From Chloroflexota bacterium (GTDB taxonomy: Bacteria > Chloroflexota > Anaerolineae > Anaerolineales > UBA4823), in NCBI GenBank assembly GCA_029782365.1, contig JAKOUW010000163.1, forward strand, positions 1-64,000: 64,000 nt of DNA. The letters run 5' to 3'. This document shows positions 8,078-15,960 of this stretch, piece after piece. Within the stretch, counting starts at the first letter, position 1. The number at the start of each line of letters is the position of its first letter. The notes under the pieces were generated by a model. It worked only from the letters and a program-made list of their open reading frames with translations. It was not told the origin of the DNA and ran no database searches. The translations under genes were made by a program, and so were the position numbers.

Positions 8078-8491
8078 TTATTTTTTCTTTTCTGGGGCGG
8101 CTTTGGGCGCAGCGGCGGCGCGCAGCAGATCGCGCAAGGCGCTTTCGTCGATGGCAGATTGCTCCAATATATCAATCCCCCGGCTGGCTTTGGCCTCCAG
8201 CCCGGCGTTGAACAGGTGATGCGGATCGGGCAGTTCTGCGCCTCTGAAAAAATTCAGCTTGAGGTGGTCTTTGAAAACACCCAGCGCAACAACATTGCCT
8301 TGGCGAGACCAGACCGCCGTGCCCCATTTCCATTCCACTGCCAGCTCGGGAACAGTTGAATTGATCAGGTCCCGCAGATGGACGTACCTTTCTTTGCGCC
8401 AATCCGTCAACGCAGCAATTTGGTTGGCGATCATCTGGGATGGCGTTTGTTCATTTTGTGCTTCCGAATTGTTCATGCTTGTTTCCTTCAC
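8078..8491 (-). CDS. DUF1801 (YdhG-like) domain protein
   Basis: 137 residues. The core matches the DUF1801/YdhG-like fold: LRDLINSTVPELAVEWKWGTAVW followed by ALGVFKDHLKLNFFRGAELPDP, a small alpha/beta domain distantly like frataxin. The biochemical role of this family is not established. The tail is alanine/proline/lysine rich (AAAAPKAAPEKKK). An internal ATG at 8476 is an alternative start. It precedes the hydrolase gene with a one-base gap, which suggests co-transcription. Confidence 0.85.
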   Translation of the reverse strand: MKETSMNNSEAQNEQTPSQMIANQIAALTDWRKERYVHLRDLINSTVPELAVEWKWGTAVWSRQGNVVALGVFKDHLKLNFFRGAELPDPHHLFNAGLEAKASRGIDILEQSAIDESALRDLLRAAAAPKAAPEKKK

Positions 8492-8634
8492 CGTATTTTA
8501 GAACAAATATTCAAATCTTACAAGATCAAAATTCTCCAATTGCAGGGTTTTCGCAGCGCCGAAAACCCTGCTGGGGACTTTAAAATAAAATTTTGGGGGG
8601 CTGTCCAAAAACAAGAAAACTGATTTTCCTGCCA

Positions 8635-8662
8635 GTGGGGGCGGGCTAAGACCCGCCCCCAC
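8635..8662 (-). repeat. GC-only perfect hairpin downstream of the kinase gene
   Basis: Arms 8635-8645 and 8652-8662 are perfect 11-bp reverse complements made almost wholly of G and C, with a 6-base loop. It lies about 60 bases past the kinase stop and ahead of the DUF1801 gene on the minus strand. It may end or stabilise the kinase transcript. No T-run follows directly. Confidence 0.6.
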
Positions 8663-8723
8663 CACCACCCGTGGTGCTCTGGCTATCCCACATCGTTCTT
8701 TTAAGATCCCCCATACCCCACTA

Positions 8724-10139
8724 TCACTGCGCCAAATTGGGGGAAATATACACCTTTTCACAGGCTGCGTTCAGCGGCTGGCGGCTGGCCACCAGCAGAA
8801 AGACCTCCGGGCAGGCGGCAATCAGCGTGTCTGCCAGTTGGGCGCAGGCGCCGCGCAGTTGGCCGCCGATGTTCAGGATCAGCAGTACGTTCTTTTCGTG
8901 CAGGCATTCCACCAACGAAACCGTCAATGAGCGCTGGGGGTTGGCATGCACACCCAAAACGGCTGCCACCTGGGAGAGAACTCGGGCAGGTTCGTCCAGC
9001 GCGCCAAGTTCCACCTGCCACACTCCATCTCGAAAGCTGTCCAACAAGAGAACCCCGGCTGCCAGCGCCAGGGCAGGTGTCTCCGCCTGCACCGTCACCA
9101 GGCGGCTGTTTTCCAGCAAACGTCCCACCTGCGCCGCTTCGGCGGCAAGCGCGGTCGAGCCCTGGCCGCTTTGCGGCAGGTTTGTCCGCAGGGCGCTGCT
9201 GGTTGGGCCGAGGTGGATGTGTTCCAACGCGGCGCAAACATCGGCCGCCGAAGCAAAGCGCTCCTGGGGATCTTTCGCCAGCAGGCGCAGCACAACCCCC
9301 TCCAGCTCAGGCGGAATACCGGCGCGCGAGTGGCTGGGCGGGGCGACCGGTTCTTCCAGGTGCTGAGCCAGGATCGCCTGGTCATCGAAAAAATCCGAGA
9401 ACGGCAGGCGGCCGGTGAGCATTTCGTATAGAATAACACCCAGGGCGTATAAATCCGAGCCGGGGCTGCACGGCTGGCCGGCGATCACTTCAGGCGCCAG
9501 ATAAAATACCGTCCCGGCCAGGCTGCTTTCTGCCGCCTGGGCAGGCGAGTCGAGCGGCCGGGCCAGGCCGAAATCGGCCAGCTTGACGCTGTAGCGAAAG
9601 CCGTGTTTTTCGAGCAGTACGTTTTCTGGTTTCAAGTCGCGGTGCACAATGCCCTGGTTGTGGGCGTAGGCCAGCGCCTCGCACATCTGCTGGCCCAGGT
9701 CGATGATCCTGGCAAAGGTGAAACCGCACAGGCTGCCCAGGTTAGTCCCCTCCACCCATTCCATCACAATGTACGGCGCAGGCTGGCGCGACCCGGTTTC
9801 GACCTGGCCGGCGGCATACACGGCGACGATGTGCGGGTGATGCAGGCCGAGCATGATCTGCGTTTCGCGGGCAAACTGCTGTTGAGACAGGGCATTTGCC
9901 AGGTCGAGGTTGATGATCTTGACCGCCACCGGGCGCTGGTTGGTAAGGTCAAGGCCGCGATAGACGATGCCCATGCCTCCCCGGCCAATTTCCGCCTCCA
10001 GGCGGTAGCGCCGGTCGATCAGCGCGCCCACTCCAAACGCGGTTTTTGGAGAGAGGGCAGGAGAAAGCTTTCCGTCGTTCGCCGGCGCCCCGGCCTTTGG
10101 CCGCCCCCGGATGAAACGCGAAAAAAATTTTACGAGCAT
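8724..10139 (-). CDS. Ser/Thr protein kinase fused to a degenerate NB-ARC-like domain
   Basis: 471 residues. Residues ~44-310 form a Hanks-type kinase with glycine loop GRGGMG (52-57), Lys74, catalytic HRDLKPEN (Asp168), DFG at 189-191 and APEVIAG. The kinase is therefore expected to be active on Ser/Thr in the cytosol; there is no transmembrane segment or PASTA domain. The remaining ~130 residues align by eye with the start of an NB-ARC ATPase domain such as the one in the regulator at 54132 (RLLTLVGPGGIGKTRLA there, RLVTVQAETPALALA here; LMLIDNLEHLL there, LLILNIGGQLR here). Both Walker motifs are lost and the domain stops after the SRxxL motif. The C-terminus thus probably serves as a docking or regulatory module. 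It is divergent from the phosphoesterase gene. Confidence 0.9.
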   Translation of the reverse strand: MLVKFFSRFIRGRPKAGAPANDGKLSPALSPKTAFGVGALIDRRYRLEAEIGRGGMGIVYRGLDLTNQRPVAVKIINLDLANALSQQQFARETQIMLGLHHPHIVAVYAAGQVETGSRQPAPYIVMEWVEGTNLGSLCGFTFARIIDLGQQMCEALAYAHNQGIVHRDLKPENVLLEKHGFRYSVKLADFGLARPLDSPAQAAESSLAGTVFYLAPEVIAGQPCSPGSDLYALGVILYEMLTGRLPFSDFFDDQAILAQHLEEPVAPPSHSRAGIPPELEGVVLRLLAKDPQERFASAADVCAALEHIHLGPTSSALRTNLPQSGQGSTALAAEAAQVGRLLENSRLVTVQAETPALALAAGVLLLDSFRDGVWQVELGALDEPARVLSQVAAVLGVHANPQRSLTVSLVECLHEKNVLLILNIGGQLRGACAQLADTLIAACPEVFLLVASRQPLNAACEKVYISPNLAQ

Positions 10140-10196
10140 ATCTAAAATTATATTCCGGCTGGAATTTCCTGCAAGCCTCGGAAAAAGGCCGATGTT

Positions 10197-10224
10197 TTGG
10201 CTTTTTCACCATTTCCGCTATAAT
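10197..10224 (+). promoter_or_regulatory. Sigma70-type promoter for the phosphoesterase gene
   Basis: TTGGCT at 10197-10202 and a perfect TATAAT at 10219-10224 are separated by 16 bases. The ATG lies 15 bases after the -10, so the leader would be very short with no room for a normal ribosome site. Confidence 0.6.
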
Positions 10225-10239
10225 CAGCGTAACAAACTC

Positions 10240-10974
10240 ATGCGAATCCTGGTGCTCTCCGATATTCATGCCAACCTGGCAGCCCTGGAAGCCGTGATCG
10301 CCGACGCCGGCACCTTCGAGAAGATCTGGTGCCTGGGTGATGTTGTGGGGTACGGCCCCCAGCCGAACGAATGCATCGACCGCCTGCGCCAGTTCGATTT
10401 CAGCGGGGTAGCCGGCAACCACGATCTGGGCGTGGTGGGCAAAACCGGCCTGTGGGATTTTACGCAGGAGGCGCGCGAGATGATATTTTTCACCCGCCAC
10501 TGGCTGAGCGCCGCTAATTTTCAGTGGCTGGAAAAGCTGACGGAAAAAACGCTGGGGGTGGGGCACGGCTTCACGCTGGTGCACGCCAGCCCGCGCGACC
10601 CGGTGTGGGAAACGATCACGGAAAGAGAAGTGGCCCGCGACAACCTGGAATTGATGCAGACGCCTTATTATCTGAACGGCCACACGCACATGCCGGTCGT
10701 CTTTCGCTGGCCGGCCGGCGGCTTGAAGGTGCTGCAGGAAACGCTGCGCCCCGATGCGCCACTTGCCTTGAACGGCGACCAGATGTTCATCAACCCGGGC
10801 AGCGTCGGCCAGCCGCGCGATGAAGATCCGCGGGCGGCGTATGCCGTCATCGACCTGGCGGAACAGACTGTCACACACCGGCGGGTGAAATATAACGTGG
10901 CGCTCACACAGGAGTTGATGAAACAGGCGAAGATATCGCCTCGCCTCGTCAGGCGATTAAGTTTTGGGCAATAA
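10240..10974 (+). CDS. YfcE/MJ0936-type metallophosphoesterase
   Basis: 244 residues in the calcineurin-like phosphoesterase fold. The metal-binding motifs are in order: DIHAN (DxH), GDVVGYGPQ (GDxxG), GNHD, HASP and GHTHMP (GHxH), the full two-metal site. Expected to hydrolyse a phosphomonoester or phosphodiester in the cytosol; the substrate is unknown. The frame continues 129 bases further upstream into the divergent kinase gene, but MRILVLSDIHANLAAL is the canonical family start and follows a good promoter closely. It is followed by the universal stress protein gene after 18 bases. Confidence 0.9.
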   Translation: MRILVLSDIHANLAALEAVIADAGTFEKIWCLGDVVGYGPQPNECIDRLRQFDFSGVAGNHDLGVVGKTGLWDFTQEAREMIFFTRHWLSAANFQWLEKLTEKTLGVGHGFTLVHASPRDPVWETITEREVARDNLELMQTPYYLNGHTHMPVVFRWPAGGLKVLQETLRPDAPLALNGDQMFINPGSVGQPRDEDPRAAYAVIDLAEQTVTHRRVKYNVALTQELMKQAKISPRLVRRLSFGQ

Positions 10975-10992
10975 AAAAATGGAGAGTGTGTT

Positions 10993-11430
10993 ATGTATCG
11001 AAAAATCCTGGTCCCGCTCGATGGCTCCAAAGTAGCCGAAGGCGTCTTGCCGCATGCCAGGGCGCTGGCCTATTCCGAAGGCGCAGAGCTGATCCTGCTG
11101 ACCGTCGGTGAGAACCCGGCGCTGGCGTATGCATTCTCTGACCCTGGCCTGGCCGACCGCGCCGTGCGAGAGCAGGAGGAGCGCATCAAACAATATATTG
11201 CCGGGATAGAAAGCCAGCTCAAAGCGGATGGCTTCAAGGTCTCTTCCCTGCTGCGCGTTGGGGCGGTGGTGGATGTGATCCTGGGAGTCGCCGACGAGGT
11301 ACAGGCGGATGTGATCGCTATGTCTACACATGGGCGCACCGGGCCGGCGCGCTGGCTGCTGGGCAGTGTGGCGGAACGCGTGGTGCACAGTTCCAAAATT
11401 CCGGTCTTGCTGATCCGCGCCGCCGCCTGA
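10993..11430 (+). CDS. Universal stress protein (UspA family)
   Basis: 145 residues, the normal single-domain size. The N-terminus MYRKILVPLDGSKVAEGVLPHARALA and the ATP-binding signature STHGRTGPARWLLGSVAERVVHSSKIPVLLI are both complete, so this is an ATP-binding type Usp. It is a cytosolic protein thought to act in stress survival. It follows the phosphoesterase by 18 bases with a GGAGAG ribosome site, and the two may be co-transcribed. Confidence 0.93.
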   Translation: MYRKILVPLDGSKVAEGVLPHARALAYSEGAELILLTVGENPALAYAFSDPGLADRAVREQEERIKQYIAGIESQLKADGFKVSSLLRVGAVVDVILGVADEVQADVIAMSTHGRTGPARWLLGSVAERVVHSSKIPVLLIRAAA

Positions 11431-11525
11431 GGCAATCCAAGGTGCGCAAAACATATGGTTCATCTGCGCCTTCCGGAGCATGGAGGGCATCCAGCCGCGG
11501 CAATTTCCAGCTTCCGGAAAAGATT

Positions 11526-12620
11526 ATGAATAAGCTGTTCTTCTGCATCGTCATAGCCTGGGCAATTTCGGCTTGCGCTGCCAACCAGCCGCGGGAAAGC
11601 GCCGCGCCAGCCGCCGTGACGGCGCAGCCGCTGCTCACCCTGCCGCCTGCCTATCCCACCCCTGCCAGCTCCGAGCAGGCGACCGCTGCGCTGGTTCAGG
11701 CTGTCCCCGGGCTGAGCGGAGCGCTGATCTTGATCTCCAGCGGAGGCGACATGAACTCGCTGGTGCGCTACGACCTGGCGCAAGGGAGTATGACCAAATT
11801 GTTCCAGGCGCCGGCGCAATCCTGGCTGGCAGGCGAGGCTATCTCGCCAAACAACAGGCAAATTCTATTAGCGTACACTCCGCCCCCGCCCGCCGGAAAG
11901 ACGAATTTCGGTTATACCGATCTTTACCTCCTGCCGGCGGATGGCTCGACCCAGCCCGTCCCTTACCTGGAGCGTCAAAGTGAAACAGAATCTTATTTCA
12001 ATCCCACCTGGTCGCCTGATGGCAATAGCATTTACTTTGCCCATTTCTTTTACACCGACCCCAAAACCGGCGCCTATACATATCAAATCGAGCGCATCGG
12101 CAAAGACAAGAAAGTTGAAATCCTTGTGAAGTCCGCCTATTGGCCGCAGCTCTCGCCGGATGGCAAAAAGCTGGCCTATCTGTCATTCGACCCGCTTACA
12201 AAGAGTAACGAGTTGTACCTGGCCGATGCCAACGGTCAAAACGTGGTGCCTCTTTTGCCGCCCGGCTCCTTCCCGGCGGTGGATGCCATTTTCTTCTCCC
12301 CAGATGGCAGCACTATCACTTTCAGCGCAGTTAACACCCAGACCAGCTCAACGCTGAATTGGTGGGAACTTTTTTCTGGAATCCAAGTTGCCTCAGCGCA
12401 TAACATACCGTCCGATTGGTACCGTGTCCCGATCAACGGTGGGCCAGCCAGCCGCCTCACCAGGCTGAATGATACCGGCTTGTTCGGGCGCTATTCGCCG
12501 GATGGAAAACACATCGCTTTCATCTGCTCAACCGGCATCTATCTTATGGATGAAGACGGAGGGAGTTTAAACCGGATTTCGAGCGCCCCCTGGCTGGGGA
12601 CATTGGACTGGATTCCGTAA
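11526..12620 (+). CDS. TolB/WD40-like beta-propeller lipoprotein
   Basis: 364 residues. It starts with a lipoprotein signal peptide ending in the lipobox ISAC, followed by a low-complexity Ala/Pro/Thr linker. The rest contains the repeated propeller signature of TolB/PD40 proteins (AISPNNRQILLAYT, TWSPDGNSIYFAHF, QLSPDGKKLAYLSF, FFSPDGSTITFSA, RYSPDGKHIAFICS). It would sit on the outer face of the cytoplasmic membrane, presumably binding protein or peptide partners. The frame is open upstream, but the ATG at 11526 is the one that gives the signal peptide. No enzymatic domain is seen. The specific role is unknown. Confidence 0.85.
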   Translation: MNKLFFCIVIAWAISACAANQPRESAAPAAVTAQPLLTLPPAYPTPASSEQATAALVQAVPGLSGALILISSGGDMNSLVRYDLAQGSMTKLFQAPAQSWLAGEAISPNNRQILLAYTPPPPAGKTNFGYTDLYLLPADGSTQPVPYLERQSETESYFNPTWSPDGNSIYFAHFFYTDPKTGAYTYQIERIGKDKKVEILVKSAYWPQLSPDGKKLAYLSFDPLTKSNELYLADANGQNVVPLLPPGSFPAVDAIFFSPDGSTITFSAVNTQTSSTLNWWELFSGIQVASAHNIPSDWYRVPINGGPASRLTRLNDTGLFGRYSPDGKHIAFICSTGIYLMDEDGGSLNRISSAPWLGTLDWIP

Positions 12621-12717
12621 ACCCAATCCTGAGCTCAGCCAGTCAAAAAACTCTTAAGATACCCTTCTTATAAATTAATAACTTCTAAGCCTGAAAAAGA
12701 CCGGCTCTAATCGTCAC

Positions 12718-12749
12718 TTGTAGATAAATAATGTAATATATATCTACAA
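12718..12749. repeat. Inverted repeat upstream of the metzincin-like gene
   Basis: Nine-base perfect arms (TTGTAGATA at 12718-12726 and TATCTACAA at 12741-12749) flank an AT-rich spacer containing -10-like sequence. It lies 78 bases before the start codon at 12827. It could be an operator for a dimeric regulator or the stem of a 5' leader. Confidence 0.5.
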
Positions 12750-12826
12750 AGTGTGGTTTGCGAGCATTCTTGCCTGGGGTGGAGCGGCACCATTACGCCT
12801 TAAAACAATTAAATTTGGAGGATTGG

Positions 12827-15775
12827 ATGGCTACGAATATTCCCTCACGCAATCGAATGACTGGTTTTTGGATGCTTGGCATTGCTTTTGTGTTCGCTGT
12901 GCTGGTTTTTACGACTCTCAACAGCCAGGTTGCCTCGACAGCCCTGGCCCAACCGGCAGCCTGCACGCAATTAGCGGACCCGCGCGACATTCCTGCCCCC
13001 AAAATTATCACTTTCGACGACCGGAAAGATGGCGAAGCTTTGGGCCTGCAGTACGAGTCCAGCTACGGCGTGGTTTTCGCCACCTCCACGAACGCTCCTT
13101 ACGTTCACGCTGTGGGGGCGAACGACCCCGATCAGCCACAGACCTCGCCAAATGTCGCCCGCAACGCCGCCCTGCCGGGAGTGGGCAAGACCCCGTTTGA
13201 AATCGATTTCACCTTTCCGCGCAGCCATGTCGGCATGTATTTGGGCAACGGCATGCTGCCAACCGGTGGATCGATCATCGCCGTGGTCACATTTATGGAT
13301 GCCAAGCAGAATATTCTGTGCTCTTTTCGTGTTCCGAACGTAAGCGCCGCCCACAAAACTTTCGTGGGCGCTTACGACACCAGCGGGAGCATAAGCAGTG
13401 TGACCATTGATTATGGACAGGCGCCGCTGTTTGAATCGATTGACAACCTGTACCTGGCCCCCGGCTTGAACAACACTCGCCGCCCTCCGCAGCCAACCTG
13501 GACTGCCTTGCCTACCCTGAAACCCACTGCTGGACCGACCGCGACGCCTACCCCAGAATTCCCGGCATATTCCGTGTATGCCTACAAATCGCCGGTTCTG
13601 GTGCATCCGATTCCGATCGCGCCGGATTTCAGCATCACGAATATTGAGATCACCCAGGGAATCCAATGCATGTTCGGGAAGCCTGCATCGTGCGCTGATG
13701 ATTCCCTTTCGATGGTATTGAGTAAAAGCGCGGTGGCCCGCATCTATATCCATGCCAATAACTCTCATTCCTTTTACAACAACGTCCCCGTGCGCCTGCA
13801 TATCCTGGCGTTCGGCAAAGAATACACCTTCGACGCAGCCGGAAAATCCACTGCCAGCGTCAACCAGGCGGCCCACGATGATGCGGAAATCTATTTCACC
13901 GTGTACAGCGGCGGAACCGCGAACGTGAGCTTCTGGGCTGAAGTCGATCCGGGCCACATTTATAACTCGAGTTATACCAATCCACGCTATCCAGGGGTGG
14001 GCTCGATTCTCACGCATTTCTCGAACCGAAAAACCTTAACCGTGGCTGGCGAGCGACTGCATTACCATCCTACCGGTACGGATAATTACGCCGGCGGTTG
14101 GGCGGTAAACGGCGGCGCGGCGCAATGGTGGAACCAGGTGCTGCCGGTCAGCGATAATGGCATCAACTATTTCGTGCGCAGCGGGTACCTGGATTGGACA
14201 TCCAACCTCTCTTCAGCGGACGCCCAGCATTCCTTGATTTCCACGCTCAACCTGATGTGGATCGAAGAAAACGCTTTAAGCTGGTGGTTTGGCACCGGTC
14301 CATTCACCGGTGTGCGTCATGTGTACGGCTGGGCCCCGGCCTCTGGTTACAGCGGCGGACATGCCGATATGCCCATTTACCCGCACGCAGGCGGGTTGGG
14401 TGTGGTGGGCATTGGCTCCGATGCAGCGGGCACCAACACCGATAACCCGGGCAGCGGGGCATTGATCTTTGGGCACGAGCTGACGCACGATTACAACGTT
14501 TTTCACACGAATACCTCAGACGCCTGCGGCTCCAACGATGGCAACAGTGATTTCCCGTACACCAATTCCAGCATCCAGGCCTTCGGTTTCAACACCCTGA
14601 CTGGCAAAATCTATGACCCCGCCTTGACCCACGACCTGATGAGCTACTGTCCATCGGGTGGATCAAAGCAGGGTTGGATTTCGCCTTTCACCTGGAATAA
14701 AATGTTCAACGACCTGCCTGCCGCGGCTGTCCCAGCTCAACCTTCAAGTGGTGCGGCTGCTGTGGCTGCCGCCCGCATGCCCGGCGTTGTGCAAACGATC
14801 TACAGCGAATCGTTGGTCGTTCATGCAACTATCAACAACCCGGGCGCCAACCCCACCGTGACCGGGCACCTGGGGCAAATGGAGCGCGTCGTCAGTGGGT
14901 TGGCATACCCGCCAGCGGCTGGCAACTATGCGATCGAAGAACGCGGCGCTGGCGGCGGTTTGGTCTACAGCCAGACTTTTCAAGTGGACTTTACCAGCGA
15001 GTACAAACTGAAAAGCGGCGGGCTGCCGCCGCCGCCCTTCCCAGCGGGCGATACTGCCTCTCAGGATATCTCATTTGTGATGCCCTTCGCCGATGGCACA
15101 CGCACGATTCTGCTGGTATATAACCCGCCTCAGCAGCCGCAGCAAATCTTAGACAGCCGAGCCGTACCCCAGAATGCTCCCCAGGTGACCATCACCTCGC
15201 CTGTCAATAATGTCAACTGGCCGGCCCACACCACCCAGCCTCTCACCTGGACGGGCATCAGCCTGGATAACCTGCCGCTGACTTATTCGATCTTTTACAG
15301 CAATGACGGAGGGAAAGGCTGGGTGCTGCTGGCAAGCGGCCTGACTGCTAGGAATTATGCTGTGATGGTCGACGCAATGGCAGGCGGATCGGATGTGCGT
15401 TTCCGGGTTGTGGCCTCGGACGGCGTCAACACCGGTTTTGACGAAACGCCAGCTAACATTACCATCCCCTTCCACGCGCCCGATGTGACCATTATCAGCC
15501 CGGCAAGCCAGGCCATCTTCAACCCGGGAGATCTGGTTGTGCTGCACGGCGGGGCAACCACCATGGAAGAAGGTACCCTGCCGGACGCCGTTCTGGCGTG
15601 GACAGATAATGTACAGGGAGGTTTGGGCATTGGTCCCAACGTGGCGATCAACACCTTAAAACCGGGCAAACACACCATCACCCTGACTGCAACCAACCAA
15701 TACGGCGTCTCAAACAGCGCTTCGGTTACCATATTCGTCGATTACATGGGATTCTTGCCCGCCCTCCAGCGTTAG
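12827..15775 (+). CDS. Large secreted metzincin-like metalloprotease
   Basis: 982 residues with a cleavable signal peptide (hydrophobic core ~15-35, cleavage near ALA). Residues ~45-215 form a beta-rich domain of carbohydrate-binding or discoidin-like type, then a Pro/Thr linker. The catalytic region has H550-E-L-T-H554-x5-H560 followed by a Met-turn (DLMSYC, Met605), the arrangement of metzincin zinc proteases; Glu551 would be the base. Before it lie substrate-domain segments with many aromatic residues. The C-terminal ~270 residues look like beta-sandwich domains (TITSPVNNVNWPA and VTIISPASQAIFNPGD). The start is set by GGAGG ahead of the ATG at 12827. It is probably exported to degrade extracellular protein or cell-wall glycoprotein. 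Family-level assignment beyond metzincin is not possible by eye. Confidence 0.8.
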   Translation: MATNIPSRNRMTGFWMLGIAFVFAVLVFTTLNSQVASTALAQPAACTQLADPRDIPAPKIITFDDRKDGEALGLQYESSYGVVFATSTNAPYVHAVGANDPDQPQTSPNVARNAALPGVGKTPFEIDFTFPRSHVGMYLGNGMLPTGGSIIAVVTFMDAKQNILCSFRVPNVSAAHKTFVGAYDTSGSISSVTIDYGQAPLFESIDNLYLAPGLNNTRRPPQPTWTALPTLKPTAGPTATPTPEFPAYSVYAYKSPVLVHPIPIAPDFSITNIEITQGIQCMFGKPASCADDSLSMVLSKSAVARIYIHANNSHSFYNNVPVRLHILAFGKEYTFDAAGKSTASVNQAAHDDAEIYFTVYSGGTANVSFWAEVDPGHIYNSSYTNPRYPGVGSILTHFSNRKTLTVAGERLHYHPTGTDNYAGGWAVNGGAAQWWNQVLPVSDNGINYFVRSGYLDWTSNLSSADAQHSLISTLNLMWIEENALSWWFGTGPFTGVRHVYGWAPASGYSGGHADMPIYPHAGGLGVVGIGSDAAGTNTDNPGSGALIFGHELTHDYNVFHTNTSDACGSNDGNSDFPYTNSSIQAFGFNTLTGKIYDPALTHDLMSYCPSGGSKQGWISPFTWNKMFNDLPAAAVPAQPSSGAAAVAAARMPGVVQTIYSESLVVHATINNPGANPTVTGHLGQMERVVSGLAYPPAAGNYAIEERGAGGGLVYSQTFQVDFTSEYKLKSGGLPPPPFPAGDTASQDISFVMPFADGTRTILLVYNPPQQPQQILDSRAVPQNAPQVTITSPVNNVNWPAHTTQPLTWTGISLDNLPLTYSIFYSNDGGKGWVLLASGLTARNYAVMVDAMAGGSDVRFRVVASDGVNTGFDETPANITIPFHAPDVTIISPASQAIFNPGDLVVLHGGATTMEEGTLPDAVLAWTDNVQGGLGIGPNVAINTLKPGKHTITLTATNQYGVSNSASVTIFVDYMGFLPALQR

Positions 15776-15896
15776 CCGTCTATTCTTTTGGTCTAAAAAC
15801 AAGAAGATTCCATTATTTCCTACACACGAGCGGGTCCATCCCACCCTTGCCAGCCTTGCTGAGCCACCTTGTTCTTTTTCGATGGCCCCGCCCTGC

Positions 15897-15924
15897 TTGA
15901 CACGCTTTGGGATGATCCTATAAT
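15897..15924 (+). promoter_or_regulatory. Near-consensus sigma70 promoter
   Basis: A perfect TTGACA (15897-15902) and a perfect TATAAT (15919-15924) are separated by 16 bases. They drive the LuxR-type regulator gene that starts at 15961 and predict a leader of about 30 bases. Confidence 0.8.
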
Positions 15925-15960
15925 TAGGATAATTTTTGGACTATTGAAAAGGGTGCAGGT

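Noticed and set aside
9949..10878. 309-codon minus-strand frame over the phosphoesterase gene
   Set aside because: The phosphoesterase on the other strand has all metal motifs; the shadow frame would also overlap the kinase start.
12971..14017. 348-codon minus-strand frame inside the metzincin-like gene
   Set aside because: Antisense shadow with no family features; the plus-strand protein has signal peptide and zinc motif.
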